DNA of 64,000 bases from Thelephora terrestris. Its lineage: Eukaryota; Basidiomycota; Agaricomycetes; Thelephorales; Thelephoraceae. The stretch's first letter is position 1. The number at the start of each line of letters is the position of its first letter. The position numbers and the translations under genes are program-made. The stretch spans positions 1,426,001 through 1,490,000 of the forward strand of contig WIUZ02000002.1 in the NCBI GenBank assembly GCA_015956445.1. Reading direction: 5' to 3'. Below, piece by piece: positions 1 through 12,790 of the stretch. The notes under the pieces are model-generated. The model did no database searches. It was not told where the DNA came from and saw only the letters and a list, made by a program, of their open reading frames with translations.

Positions 1-3000
1 GTGTGGTGACAGGGGGTGTCGACGTACGTCCATGGGATAAATGACCGATTATCATCTGTGAGGTACGGGAGTCTGTTTCGCTGGCAGTTGCTTGCTGCTG
101 AGGCGGATCTACGGGTCCAGGTAGGGCATTATCATCCTGCGAATACGCACACCCCTCACCAAGGGTGACTATTCCCACGTCCATGTGTGAGATGCCAGAG
201 GTGACTGTCGGAACTGGGGAAATGTTGCCGTGCTGGGTAGGGCACCTTAGCCCGTCTAGATGTTGCGCGACCTCCACAATGTTGGGTCGAGTGATGCCGG
301 AGGACGGCCAAGCGATTGGATTGATGGTCAGGCTAAACATCGGAGTTGTGGAAACCGTTTGGTTTGAGATTGGACCGATGGCTACGGTGGCGGGGAGATC
401 AAGTGTCCCGTGCGCCACACTCCAGATGGGTCGATTTACGTCAGGTTGGAAGGGAGAGTCCATCGTGGCAAACCCTTGATTTGCATTCGACACGCACCCC
501 GAAACAGCACCGAGCCCTGGTTGATCAACGTCCATATCTAGGCCCCGCGAAAGAACCAAATGAGAACCGGACGTTGTCGTTATGTTGTCAGGAGAGGTTG
601 TGCTAGAAGACGTCGGGAGGCCTATCGCGAGACTGGAAATTGCAGGGTCGGTGTCCTGAGCAGCACCTGAGAAGGAATCAGGGGCTGTTTTTCCTGTTTC
701 AGAAGGCTCTTGCCGCGGACCTCTGCTTGGCGTTCCGTTCGCCAGTGAGTCACTGAGTTGATGACCCACAACCGCGATTTTCGAGGCCCCAGTTGCGAGA
801 GACCGTGGCGTTCTTGGGCTTTTGTACATTCGTGAGGGAATTTGGGACGTGGGGCGAGCATAAGGCTACAAAAAATTGTGAAGTTAGTACCAGGGATTGG
901 GCATAAGCACAACCGGCTACCTTGCGAACACCTAATCTTGAAACAGTGGAGGAGTTAACAAGTGATCCCGGGGCACGGGATTCTGACAACTGGAACAGTG
1001 CTGTATCTGCATGCGGCGTAACATGAGAAGGTCCCTGTTCGGAATCGTGTCGATTATGGTCGGAAAACCCTATCCCCGAGGGGTTCACATTGTAAGGAGC
1101 ATATCGTAGACAATATGGGGAACGTTGCGATACCTTGTTCGGAATATACTTGTTGGTGTTTATCCGACCGATATAATTCCTCACTACCCTGAGAGTTGGT
1201 GCGGGAAAATGAATCGTCAATACAAGCACGGATAAAATCCGTCTGTGATTCGACCTCGACCTCTCCAATGTCAAGGTTCCAGAAACTGCCCCCCTCAACA
1301 ATGGGACTAGATAGTGCGGTGTCAAGACCATCCAAGGTGGAGCTGATGGGAGAGTGCTGAGGCGTGACAAAACTTTGCCGCCTCTTTCCAGCGGCTGTTG
1401 ATTTTCGAAGAGCACCTAACAAAAGGGGAAACTTTTCAATGTGTGTGAATCGAAAGGCACGTGAACCAAAACCTGTAAAAAGCGGTCCATCTGGAGGATG
1501 TACTTCGACAACAGAACGTGGGTCGAGGGGGTGGGTTTCGGACTCCTGCACCATAAATGCATTGGAGAGGGTTGTTGTGGTGCTATACGTGTCTCGGGGG
1601 CGACAGGGTGTCTGCACGAGGGCCTCCGGGGAAACCTCTGGATCCCGTTGTGACGGCCGAGTCGTCGAAGGACGGTGGATATCCGTTGATGAGTTGCATG
1701 AGTCGATGGCTGAATCAATTTTGGATCCGGTTGGACTGGCAGTAACTTCTCCAAAGGTGGGAACACGAACGGAACCTTCCTCCTTCTCCTGAGGTGTATT
1801 GTTACATCCCGTGGTACCATGAGGGTCGAGAGTGGTATCTAAGTCCAGGGGGACTGCAAGAAGAGCATCGACAACCAACTCATCCTGTCCATCTTGTTCC
1901 TCGTCGTCTTGTTCTTGGCGTGTGGAGAAGGTTGTGTGCTGGATGATATCTTGATTCCTCGAGACACAAGCAACATCTGATCCATCCACCATCGCATCGG
2001 CGGCATGAAGATGTGGGGGTGATTGGGGGTCCTGCGTGGAAGCGAATGCCAACCTGCTGATTGATTCTGCGAAAGGCGTGTGCTGTGTTTTGGTCACTGA
2101 AGGGTTAGGCGATTCATTAGTCGGAGCGGCAGGACACTTGACGACAGACGGGGTTGATTCTTTGACGGGTGGGCGGACTGTAGCACTGGCAGGAAGGGGG
2201 TTTGGCACTGCATCAGCGGGAGCGATTGGATCCTCAGCGATCGGAGGGACAGGTTCTTCGACGGCGGGGGGGGTTGGGATCAGGGGTATTGCTCTTTCAG
2301 CTGTTGGAGGTACTGGTTGAGAACCAAATTGCGGGATCTGTTCTGCCTGTCCACCTCCCTGACGGACGACGTCGGATCCGTCAAGGGAATTCTCTGGGAT
2401 GCACGAGAGGTGGTTAGACATATCCACCTCCGATATTGCGCCCCCCAGGAGTTCCCCAGACTTGGGTTCCACCATGGGCGTTAACGAATCTAGATGGCCA
2501 GTGAACGTTGGCTGAACGAACAGTAAAGCTTCCGATCCATCTGAGCGAAGAACCTCTGCACCGCGAACACACTCTTGTAGGCTGGCATTTGGAAATGGGT
2601 GGTTGCGAGCAGTGAGCTGTCCTTGAACTTCCGCGCCCGAGTGGAGACCTCTTCGCTGGGTAAAGGAAGAAATTGCGTACGACGTCGAATCGATGTCGCT
2701 TCCAGGTGCTGATGGTTTGGGGTTGGCCATGACCGATGGCGTGTCTTCGATAGTATGAGTAGATAGGCGCAAGGATGGTAGCGCGGTTGCGTCCGCTGAT
2801 ACAATAACGGCATTTGTGGTGACGTCGGGAGCGGGCGACTGAAGGCGATTGATGGCTGAGGGAGCAGCTTCGAATGTCAAGGCCTCAGCTCCAGGTGCAT
2901 CCCCTCTCGACCAGTCTCCTAACTAGCAAACATCTGCCGTGAGCATGAAGATACTCCCACAAAAACTAGCCACACGCACAGAGACACTTACAGTCTGATC

Positions 3001-3687
3001 CATACCCCCAATGAGAGGAGGGTATGCGCCACTTGAGGAACCGTCTTCCATATCGATTTTGTCGCTCCTCCTGAACAAGTACATAGGATCGGGCGACTCA
3101 GGGGTGGTGACAACGTTCGTTTCTCCGTGACTGATGGTGTATTTCCATTGGCCGCCCCGAAGTGGAGCAGGGTAAGAGGCGACTGACTGCTGAAAACGGA
3201 GAGGCACGAGAAAGGTGAATTGTTCCCTGTAAGAACCATAATGTAAGTTTGTCAGTTCCGGGGCCTGAGGACCAACTAACCTCTTATCACCCAAGGGGGG
3301 TTTAGAAGAGGTAGCTTCGGTGGGACGATGTTGACCCCCGGACCAAGACAGACGATGGCCGATGACCATCTGTTTGAAAGCAGAATCCCTCCTGGTCGAA
3401 AAACGCGGCAGGAGGTCAATAGACTTCGATCTACTGGCCACCCGCCTCTTCTTAGCGTCCCCGGGATTATCGGAGCCGTCTGGTCTTTTTGATGCACCGG
3501 GGTCATCTGGGTTTGTTAGTGTGCTAGGCGTTTATTGATTTAGCTGGAAAAATTCATAAGGGTGCAGGAAACCCAACCCGTATTCCTGTTCCTCGTGTTC
3601 TCCAAGTCCTCTCTTCCTGGCTCTATCGACAAACTGGCTTGGGGGATCCTCGGGGTCTATGTCCATATCCTCTGGCGCCTTCGACAT
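1..3687 (-). CDS. Large low-complexity multi-exon protein (paralog of the 33.3-37.6 kb gene), cut by window edge
   Basis: Function not recognised. The start is the Met at 3687 (MSKAPEDMDIDPEDPPSQ), followed by an acidic/basic N-terminus ending in KKRRV, a likely nuclear signal. A GT-AG intron (about 3603-3512) joins it to the next exon. The long exon 2880-1054 is Pro/Ser/Thr-rich and probably disordered. Reading continues on the minus strand through 1-480 and leaves the window. Its N-terminus aligns with MADVPENMIIDHEDGPSQ at 33263. The stretch around 130-400 (SLTINPIAWPSSGI, VEVAQHLD, EGCAYSQ) aligns with SPAINPINSPIPGI, VTQYLE, GSAYLQ near 35.7-35.9 kb, so both ends of the gene support paralogy. 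The C-terminal conserved domain of the paralog would lie outside the window. Exon borders between 2923 and 1 are approximate. Confidence 0.6.
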
Positions 3688-4289
3688 GGACGGTAAGTGA
3701 GCTCTGTGGGGAAGTGGGTTGTCGCAGGTTGAAGGTAAAGACGATGTCAATATTGAGCCACTGGACAGGTTGGCGGATCATGACCTCGGTTGCGTCACAA
3801 AGAACTCTTTGGGTGGGTAAAATTGAAAGAAACTTCATCAAGATAACGAGAGAACTGTGGTCCTAGGCTATCCGCGTTCTGGGTGAACTGGAAAGCGAGG
3901 TGTCAGCGGCGACATATTCGGGGGAGATTGCTGATTGCTGGAACACCCGGAAAACATGAAATGCATGAAAAAAGATGAAAAAGCACGACGCGGCATTAGC
4001 AGGAAAACCATGTGAATCGTGCGATGGAAAAAGCAGGTGCATTTAATTTTCAGAAGGGAACATAAAACATTTATTCAACTCATACACAAAAGCCAACCCG
4101 AAGAGAGCAGACCCGTGACAATGGGGCATGAGTCAACTCTCGGATTATTTAGCCCAGAGCGTCCCCCGCATCCAAAACCGTACCCCCAACGGCGTCCAGC
4201 ACGATGCATCCAATCTCAATGCACAATCTCGCGAACACTACCGCAATCTGAATACAAAACTGTGAAACCTGAAGTAAATGTTAGTACAT

Positions 4290-5724
4290 CGTGTTAACAT
4301 TGCAGAAGCAAAAATACCTTGTTAGTGTTGGGCAGTATCACTGTCTTGATCAGCGCAGCGATAATGAATGCAACCGCCAAGGTGGAAATCGCCCATCCCT
4401 TTTGTACGTGGAAGTCATGCTGAATCTATCCGCTCGCTCAATGTTGAGGGCCAGATCACTACCTGCCGAAACCATTACTCACTTGGAGCCGGAGGGAACG
4501 CTTCCTGGCGGTCCAAATTCTGACCGTGGCATGTTCCCCGCGATCTGCTGTCGCAATGTTGTGCGCATCGTTCGAAACGTGGTACGCCTTTGGAGAAAGG
4601 GAAATGAGTATGGGCACGTTTGCATCTTTGGGTGGAACTTGGACGTACGATCACTGAGACGGCGCGATTGACGATCGCTAGCGTAAGGATTAGAGAATGT
4701 CACAGAAAACACAGAAAACGCGGATGACGAATACCTGTATGCTCCAGCAGCTGGTTTTCGCGGTGGGTGACCGTGTCCCGTATTATTGCGGCGCCAATTG
4801 AAGACCCTGAGAGCGTGGCCGCACCTCCGTTGATGAAAAGGAATGGGAAACTACCGCCGTCTGTCTCCGATGCGTGGCCGTAGACCCAAACACGTGTGAG
4901 CCGATGGATCTCCTCTTCATTTGCGGAGGTGATGACCTTCAGTAAGGACAGGCCGGAATAGTCTCTGTTGTTGGTTATGTCAGTCGTCTGAGTACCAGAC
5001 AGGCGTGCCTCACATTTTGGCGGTCTGAAAAGATGAATGTAACCGCGAGTCACCGTCAAACTCGAGAACGATGGACCTGATAAAAGGGGTGAGGTTGGGC
5101 TTTTGATGCACGATTGTGGACCTCACGCTATATATTGCCTGCAGAACGTGATGATAAGCACATTGTTGGGAGCAAAGCAGATAGACCTCGGAAATGGTGG
5201 GGCTGGGGTTCCCGGATCCTTGAAATTGAAGCGGGTTGAGATACTGGCAGTGAAGCTGAATTCGCCTCGAGATGCATAAGTTTACCGCCACGTTTCAATG
5301 AATGAAACTTACTTGTTGAACCTCTCCTCCGGAATGCAAAGACGCTTGGGCCCACAGATATTACCAACGTCCTAGACTCCACATCGAGGGCCATTGCGGT
5401 GATGGGAAACCCTTCTTTACGGAGGCAACCATTCCCGAAGCCTTCCACCAATTGGTTTTCTTTGGGGTAAACTCGGAAGTGGACGAAATAACCATCGCTT
5501 GATCCAACATAAAATGTCTCGTTGGTTTCCCAGACGAGGGCTGTGGGTGCGGCGGACAGAGTGGCACAGAGCTTTGGGTGGAACCCAGCGAGTTTATCGA
5601 GGATGTACAAAGACGAGAGGCCCTTATCTCCAACCGCCAGGAATCGACCGCTTGGCGAGAACTCTAGGAATGCAGTCGATATTCCAGGGGAGGGAATGGT
5701 GAAGTTCAATTCGTAGTTGTCCAT
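4290..5724 (-). CDS. WD40-like protein with C-terminal membrane anchor (copy 1)
   Basis: The likely start is the second Met of the open frame (MDNYELNFTIP, about 5724). The N-terminal blades contain FSPSGRFLAVGDKGLSSLYI and ALVWETNETFYVGSSDGYF, typical WD40-type strands. The frame continues through 5128, then exons at about 5059-4740 (SGLSLLKVITSANEEEIHRL, RVWVYG). The last exon, about 4430-4290, encodes a hydrophobic segment (WAISTLAVAFIIAALIKT) near the C-terminus, so the protein is probably anchored in a membrane with its propeller in the cytosol. This architecture matches the plus-strand gene at 25.8-27.9 kb. The propeller is short or degenerate and no catalytic motif is seen. Partner and pathway are unknown. 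Introns between the blocks were placed by eye. Confidence 0.6.
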
Positions 5725-6085
5725 TGTCGGTGGGCGATGGAAAGAAGGGAAAAGAAGGGGATATTGGGCCACTCTTCATCGCGGCTGCTTAAATCTGATC
5801 AGGACCTGTATTTCGGAGCGTGCCGTGCGAGTTCGTGAAAGAAAGGATTGGGTACTCCGGAGCGTGCCGTATCATAACTCACTGATTGGTCATGGGCGTC
5901 GTGAAAGAAAATTGGGCATAGATGATCAAAAACCACATCCAAGAGACAGTCACATTGCAGTCACATGACATTCGGCCGCTCTCACCAGCCGCTCTCACCA
6001 GGTCACGTCAGTCAGTCAATTTTATTAATATTCCGCCATCCACAAACTTACACTCTACTTCCGACAACATTACAATATTGACCAA

Positions 6086-7306
6086 TCACTGTGCTCCTTT
6101 CCTCCTAGACTTGTTCGTTACACATGTTTGTTTTGTAATCCAACTTGGTTCCCCATTCTTGCGAAGTTTGAGTCGGCGATCTTTGAACGAAGGGTGTGAC
6201 AATCCTGAGATGACACGCTCAGGCGCAAACTTGTCATCGTATTCCAGTACGATTCTCTGCCAAGCATTTGGCTCGCGACAGATCCAAATTTGAATCGAGG
6301 CGCCAGTCGTGTTCCTGTGGATATAGAGATCACCGACTGTATAGTTGATGTTACGAGGCGGAACCGCGAGGTCACTTCCGCAGCGACTCTCCCACCAAAC
6401 TGTTTCCCCTTCGCTCACAGAAGATTGGAATTTACGGGCAGTCCGTGTCGGCAGGGGCATTTCCCCGCTCCGAGTGTCACTGGGAGGCATTGTCAGTAAG
6501 TGCCTATGCATTTAGGTATCCCACAAACATTGGCACAGCACGAGCGCGCGAGGACAGGTCATCCGGAACAGATTGTGTTGGTGATCTGAAAATGAAGTCA
6601 TCATTCGGACGGGCGGGAAGGATAAAACCAACCCTTCATTACCGCCTTGATTCATCTGTGACAATAAAGACTCCAGGATGACGGCAAAATTGGCGCCAAC
6701 CACCGGGGCCTCTCTGTTCGCGTTTAACAGATTCTTGATACCAGAGCGTACGTCATCGCCTTTCCGGAAATGATTGCGAGTCTGCCCAGTACCGGGAGTG
6801 TGATTCTCGGGAGCCTCGCCTTCATCCGACGACATTTCTTCGATCACGCCAGCATCTCCATCGGGGCGAAGGCGTTGGATGGGGACAGGTCGAAAAGTAG
6901 CGGTGTTTGCGTGTTCCGAGTTGGTGCCAGGCTTCTGGCTTGAGGACCCCCTGTCAGTCCGTTGGATCTGGATGATCTGAGTGACGGGGAGTGCACGAGC
7001 TGGGGATTCGGAAGCGAGTAGATCTTCCGAGGTGACATTGTCCTTTGGGTCCATAACCTGCTCGTCTTCGGACTCAGGAGAGAAATGAACTCTCCGATTG
7101 GCGGTGCGTCGACGAGATCCACGGTTGCCCGGAGAATAGCCCGAAGTGACCTCTGAAGCGTTGGCTTCAAGAACGATTGAGGCGGAACGGGAACGGGAAC
7201 GGGGGGGTGGACTGCGATTCTTTGACAGTCGGGCAGGTTTTGTCTGCGGATAAGGGCCAGCCTGTGCACTAAATCTGGAGCTGAGCTTCACCTTCGTTTC
7301 GTACAT
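6086..7306 (-). CDS. Uncharacterised protein with conserved 'GETVW' C-terminal domain (copy 1)
   Basis: Exon 1 (about 7306 to 6655) begins MYETKVKLSSRFSAQ and is Ser/Arg-rich and acidic, probably disordered. It ends near the donor in the GGCGGTAATG context. The last exon (about 6500-6089) holds a compact domain with SEGETVWWES, VGDLYIHRNTTGASIQIWI, VISGLSHPSFKDRRLKLRKN, GEPSWITKQTCVT and KSRRKG. The same domain occurs at 18401-18814 with GETVWYES, IGDLYFHKDRMTGNLQLWI, ALHPKFNDRLLKLRANGEPS and KSRKKG. Aromatic, glycine and charged positions are shared, which shows selection on the domain. I do not recognise a named family. The basic tail suggests nucleic-acid contact, but that is inference. 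Confidence 0.62.
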
Positions 7307-7714
7307 TTACAGAGCTCTGCACACCGTCGCGTGACTCTGTCCGCAGACACACTATGAGTCTCGTCTCTATCGAGACGGAATGAGAACCGCCTTCTGTCCG
7401 CTGCGGTCTTCGCCTAAGTTAGTAAATTGGTTCGAACACATAAGAAGATCTTTACCATACGAAGGTCTTTCCCTTCTGGCAAATCGAGATGGAAGGGGTT
7501 TTTTTTAGGGGACATACTTATGCGGGTGATAGACGGGTGAGGGAGATGTGTCGAAAGAAATCCGAGTGGCGTCAGGCTCAAGATCGATCAAATCATGGTA
7601 TCGCCGTGGCCTGGAATCGACCTGAGCGCTAGAACCCATGCACGCTAGGCCCAGATTTATTCCCACCCGATGAATACGATCATCATTTATATGGAAGGAA
7701 CCCCATGGGGGCGA
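7307..7714. other. Intergenic spacer
   Basis: Between the divergent edge of the GETVW gene and the 3' end of the transposase gene. It holds a short T/G-rich run near 7500 and no convincing ORF, RNA gene or transposon end. Confidence 0.5.
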
Positions 7715-8741
7715 TCAGAATACAGACAAAAGTAGTATATAGCTCGAGCGATCTTCTTCGGCTTCATACGGGGGACATGGCTGACAAATAACTTCATTCA
7801 ACTCCATCATTTTGAGCAGCTTCCTCAATGTCGGACATGAACTGACGTGTGGTTGAATACCCAGCGCAACAACAGACACCAGAAGTACGAACCTGATCAA
7901 GAGGGAGGGTGTGTACGCATGAGCGTTCTATCCCGAAAACCTTCCCAACACTGGTCTTAGCGATGTGTCCGAGAATCTGTGTAGGTGCGATGATAAGAGG
8001 GGTCTCCAGGAAAAGGTCGTAGAATAATTCCCCGCCGGCGAAACCCCACAATCGGTACGGGTCGTTCTGTTGGTCTTCGAGAGACAGCGGTGAAAACGTT
8101 TCAATTGAAAGGAGGACCGAGTGAATATCTGCCGAGCCTTCTGGCAAGAGGATTTGGTCGATGAAACCACTCCATATTTCGGCTCCATTCTCAAAAGTGA
8201 TATAGCTATCTCTAGCTGCAGCGTGTCTCGTCTGGAATGTAACACCGTGGATGATGATCTTCTTGTATGCCTTGATTTTCTGGCGATGGCTCGCGAAGAA
8301 GTCGACCCATTGCGCGGGCGCATTCTCTGCAGAAGTCACGGAAGAACTGAGAGCAGAATGCGTACGTTCATCCAGATGGATTACTCTGGGATTGCCTACA
8401 AGCTTCAGCCGTTGTCCAGGGTTCCTGAGATCGGAGAGGCGAGAGCCACGGCGGTTCTCACCCGTGAAGGATGCGAACGCGTTCAATAATCCCCCAACCG
8501 TGTCAGCTACGGCTTCATCTTTGAGGAGTACTTGAAGATTTGCGTTCCTACATGCGGTCAACAGGAATGTTTTTTCCATTTGACCTACAAGGCGAAGGGA
8601 GGTTAATTGCGATTTAGAGAGCTCGCGGTTGAGGAATTTACCGGGTCTGGCGTTTGTTTTCATCCTCTGCATCATGTAGTTTATTCTCTCAAACGCGAAT
8701 GTTCGGTAAGCGTGGAGCCCATTCAGCTACTTTTTCCCCAT

Positions 8742-9795
8742 GACCCATGGACCGTACGGCGTAACAAAATCCCATGACCCATGGGCCATACGTCGCCGTA
8801 CGACAGGTACAAATCCCCATGACCCATGGACCGTACGATGGTGTGTGGGCCCCATGACCCATGGGTTGTACGGTGCTGTATGACAGTATGGCCTGTCCAT
8901 GACCCATGGGTTGTACGATGCCGTACGGTGGTATGCCCTTCCCATGACCCATGGGCCGTACGGTGGTGCTGGACAGCCATCCACCCTGCCCATGACCCAT
9001 GGGGCGTACAGCGCCGTACGGGGGTTTGCCCTGCCCATGACCCATGGAGCGTACGGCGCCGTACGGTGGTATGCCCTACCCATGACCCATGGAGCGTACG
9101 GCGCCGTACGGTGGTATGCCCTACCCATGACCCATGGGTCGTACGGCGCCGTACGACAGTATGCCCTGCCCATGACCCATGGAGCGTACGGCACCGTACG
9201 ACAGTATGCCCTGCCCATGACCCATGGAGCGTACGGCGCCGTACGGTGGTATGCCCTACCCATGACCCATGGAGCGTACAGCGCCGTACGGTGGTATGCC
9301 CTACCCATGACCCATGGACCGTACGACACCGTACGACAGTATGCCCTGCCCATGACCCATGGGTCGTACGGCGCCGTATGGGGGTTTGCCCTACCCATGA
9401 CCCATGGAGCGTACGGCGCCGTACGACAGTATGCCCTGCCCATGACCCATGGAGCGTACGACGCCGTACGGTGGTATGCCCTGCCCATGACCCATGGGTC
9501 GTACGGCGCCGTACAGGGGTTTGCCCTACCCATGACCCATGGGTCGTACGGCGCCGTACAGGGGTTTGCCCTACCCATGACCCATGGAGCGTACGGCGCC
9601 GTACGACAGTATGCCCTGCCCATGACCCATGGAGCGTACGACGCCGTACGGTGGTATGCCCTGCCCATGACCCATGGGTCGTACGGCGCTGTATGGTGGT
9701 ATGCCCTATCCATGACCCATGGAGCGTACGGCGCCGTACAGTGGAATGCCTTGCCCATGGCCCATGGGTTGTACAGTGCCGTACGGTGGATTACC
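8742..9795. repeat. Left 45-bp tandem array, about 24 units
   Basis: Units start near CCATGACCCATGG and continue to the 16-base perfect palindrome CGTACGGCGCCGTACG, or a variant of it, then GTATGCCCTGCC or similar. Successive units fall at 9036, 9081 and 9126, giving a 45-base period. Each unit has one or more NcoI-type CCATGG palindromes. Variants alternate (GTGGTATG, ACAGTATG, GGGTTTG), which suggests higher-order turnover. Confidence 0.93.
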
Positions 9796-10075
9796 TTGAA
9801 AATTTTTTTTAATGGATTACCTAATAAGGAACTATATGATGGATTACCTAAAAAAGAAATATTTGATGAATTACCTAAAAAGGAAATATTTGATGAATTA
9901 CCTAAAAAGAAAATATTTGATGCATTACCTAAAAAGGAAAGATTTGATGAATTACCTAAAAAGGAAATATTTGATGGATTACCTAAAAAGAAAAATTTGC
10001 TTGACTGCCTAAAAGAGAAATAGTTGATGGATTACCTAAAAAGGAAATATCTGATTGATTCTGGAAAATAGCAAC
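9796..10075. repeat. Left 27-bp A/T-rich tandem array
   Basis: About nine to ten units of the type GATTACCTAAAAAGGAAATA plus TTTGATG. The complementary array lies at 11296-11530 in the other arm. Confidence 0.9.
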
Positions 10076-10179
10076 ATCCTAACCTAACCTCAAGGCACTG
10101 CCAGATCAGGAATCCATTCACCTCTTGCATTAGTTTTCTGTTTGTAGTCCTGACTGACCCAAAGTGGTTAAGCTAACAT

Positions 10180-10266
10180 CATCCAATCTAACCTAACCTA
10201 ACCTAACCTAACCTAACCTAACCTAACCTGAAACAGCCAATCTAACCCATTTCACCCTAACCTAAC
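10180..10266. repeat. CCTAA pentamer run (left arm)
   Basis: A run of consecutive CCTAA units, about seven or eight, with flanking degenerate copies. The complement, TTAGG with some GGGTTAGG variants, lies in the right arm at about 11094-11180. It is interstitial, inside the transposon, not a chromosome end. Confidence 0.85.
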
Positions 10267-11089
10267 CTGCAGTGGTCTATCCAACCTGACTATAGCTTTG
10301 CTTAAGCTGACCCATGACAAACAAGTCCTAACTTAAACTTGACCTTGCCTAGCACACCAACATGTAACATGGGTTACAGGAATGCAGTGCAAAGTGCATA
10401 CCCCTTGGGGGACCTCCACTTGTATTTAGCCATAAGCTGGCTATCACTTGAACACACCTACTAACCTGGACCTACCAGTTGGTGGACCTGCAAGCCAAAA
10501 GGTCCTTGGACTGGTATTCCATAAAAGATCCTGCCACTCAATTACCACCAAACCACATTCACAAAACATCTCTTGCCCAGGCCAAAACTCAGCAACAACT
10601 CAAATTTACCTACCTGAACAGACCCAGAATCCAGCTGGGTGTGTTCCTCCACATTACAGGCCCACAGACCTATAGACTTATGAATTAATGAGTCCACTGG
10701 GTCATAGTTTCAGCCAGGTGGATTGGCTTTATTTGTCATCAAGTTAATATCTGGTACAAGAGAGGTGAATATGGTTGGGTGGCAGGCACAGCTTATGGAA
10801 TATAGTCCATGGACCTGTTGGCTTGCAGGTCTACCAACTGGTAGGTCCAGCTTAGTAGGTGTGTTCAAGTGATAGCCAGCTTATGGCTAAATACAGGTGG
10901 AGGTCCCCCAAGGGGTATGCACTTTGCACTGCATTCCTGTAACCCATGTTACATGTTGGTGTGCTAGGCAAGGTCAAGTTTAAGTTAGGACTTGTTTGCC
11001 ATGGGTCAGCTTAGGCAAAGCTATAGTCAGGTTGGATAGACCACTGCAGGTTAGGTTAGGTTGAAATGGGTTAGATTGGCTATTTCAGG

Positions 11090-11185
11090 TGGGTTGGGTT
11101 AGGTTAGGTTAGGTTAGGTGAGGGTTAGGTTAGGGTTAGGTTAGGGTTAGGTTAGGTTAGGTTAGGTTAGGTTAGGTTAGATTGG
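11090..11185. repeat. TTAGG pentamer run (right arm)
   Basis: Consecutive TTAGG units interspersed with GGGTTAGG variants, mirror of the left-arm run. Some hexamer-like steps make the array longer than the left one. Confidence 0.85.
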
Positions 11186-11295
11186 ATGATGTTAGCTTAA
11201 CCACTTTGGGTTAGTCAGGACTACAAACAGAAAACTAATGCAAGAGGTGAATGGATTCCTGATCTGGCAGTGCCTTGAGGTTAGGTTAGGATGTT

Positions 11296-11530
11296 GCTAT
11301 TTTCCAGAATCAATCAGATATTTCCTTTTTAGGTAATCCATCAACTATTTCTCTTTTAGGCAGTCGAGCAAATTTTTCTTTTTAGGTAATCCATCAAATA
11401 TTTCTTTTTTGGGGAGATCCATCAAATCTTTCCTTTTTAGGTAATTCATCAAATATTTCCTTTTTAGGTAATCCATCATATAGTTCCTTATTAGGTAATC
11501 CATTAAATATTTCTTTCGAGGTAATCCACC
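11296..11530. repeat. Right 27-bp A/T-rich tandem array
   Basis: Reverse complement of the 9796-10075 array (ATCAAATATTTCCTTTTTAG plus GTAATTC units). It has fewer units than the left arm, so the arms differ in copy number. Confidence 0.88.
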
Positions 11531-12790
11531 GTATGGCACTGTACAACCCATGGGTCATAGGCAAGGCATTCCACTGTACAGCGCCGTATGGTCCATGGGT
11601 CATGGGCAGGGCATACCACCGTACAGCGCCGTACGCTCCATGGGTCATGGGCAGGGCATACTGTCGTACGGTGCTGTACGGTCCATGGGTCATGGGTAGG
11701 GCATACTGTCGTACGGCGCCGTACGCTCCATGGGTCATGGGCAGGGCATACTGTCGTACGGTGCCGTATGACCCATGGGTCATGGGTAGGGCATACCACC
11801 GTACGGCGCCGTACGACCCATGGGTCATGGGTAGGGCAAACCCCCATACGGCGCTGTACGACCCATGGGTCATGGGCAGGGCATACTGTCGTACGGTGTT
11901 GTACGGTCCATGGGTCATGGGTAGGGCATACCACTGTACGGCGCCGTACGCTCCATGGGTCATGGGCAGGGCATACTGTTGTACGGCGCCGTACGCTCCA
12001 TGGGTCATGGGTAGGGCATACCACCGTACGGTGTCGTACGCTCCATGGGTTATGGGCAGGGCATACTGTCGTACGGCGCCGTACGCTCCATGGGTCATGG
12101 GTAGGGCAAACCCCCATACGGCGCCGTACGACCCATGGGTCATGGGTAGGGCATACCACCGTACGGCGCCGTACGCTCCATGGGTCATGGGCAGGGCATA
12201 CTGTTGTACGGCGCCGTACGACCCATGGGTCATGGGCAGGGCATACCACCGTACGGCGTCGTACGCTCCATGGGTCATGGGCAGGGCATACTGTCGTACG
12301 GCGCCGTACGACCCATGGGTCATGGGTAGGGCATACCACCGTACGGCGCCGTACGCTCCATGGGTCATGGGTAGGGCATACCACCGTACGGTGTCGTACG
12401 CTCCATGGGTCATGGGCAGGGCATACTGTCGTACGGCGCCGTACAACCCATGGGTCATGGGCAGGGCATACCACCGTACGGCGCCGTACGCTCCATGGGT
12501 CATGGGCAGGGCATACCACCGTACGGCGCTGTACGCCCCATGGGTCATGGGCAGGGCATACCACCGTACGGCCCATGGGTCATGGGAAGGGCATACCACC
12601 GTACGGCATCGTACAACCCATGGGTCATGGACAGGCCATACTGTCATACAGCACCGTACAACCCATGGGTCATGGGGCCCACACACCATCGTACGGTCCA
12701 TGGGTCATGGGGATTTGTACCTGTCGTACGGCGACGTATGGCCCATGGGTCATGGGATTTTGTCACGCCGTATGGCCCATAACCCATGGG
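11531..12790. repeat. Right 45-bp tandem array, about 28 units
   Basis: Reverse complement of the left array (CCATGGGTCATGGGCAGGGC units with CGTACGGCGCCGTACG). It has a few more units than the left arm. Unit variants differ in order between arms, so the two arms have diverged by unit gain and loss. Confidence 0.93.

Noticed and set aside
1416-1820. Separate genes from overlapping frames within 1-2880
   Set aside because: The 608-residue minus frame and its paralogy explain the region; the rest are shadows.
8742-9795. CRISPR array
   Set aside because: The units are contiguous without unique spacers, lie inside a transposon and the genome is eukaryotic.
8727-9812. Long ORFs of 330-375 codons on both strands across the left array
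   Set aside because: They only reflect the 45-bp period of a non-coding tandem repeat; all are made of the same 15-residue unit.
10180-11185. True telomere
   Set aside because: TTAGG runs are short, interrupted, inverted around a centre and flanked by coding-type DNA on both sides.
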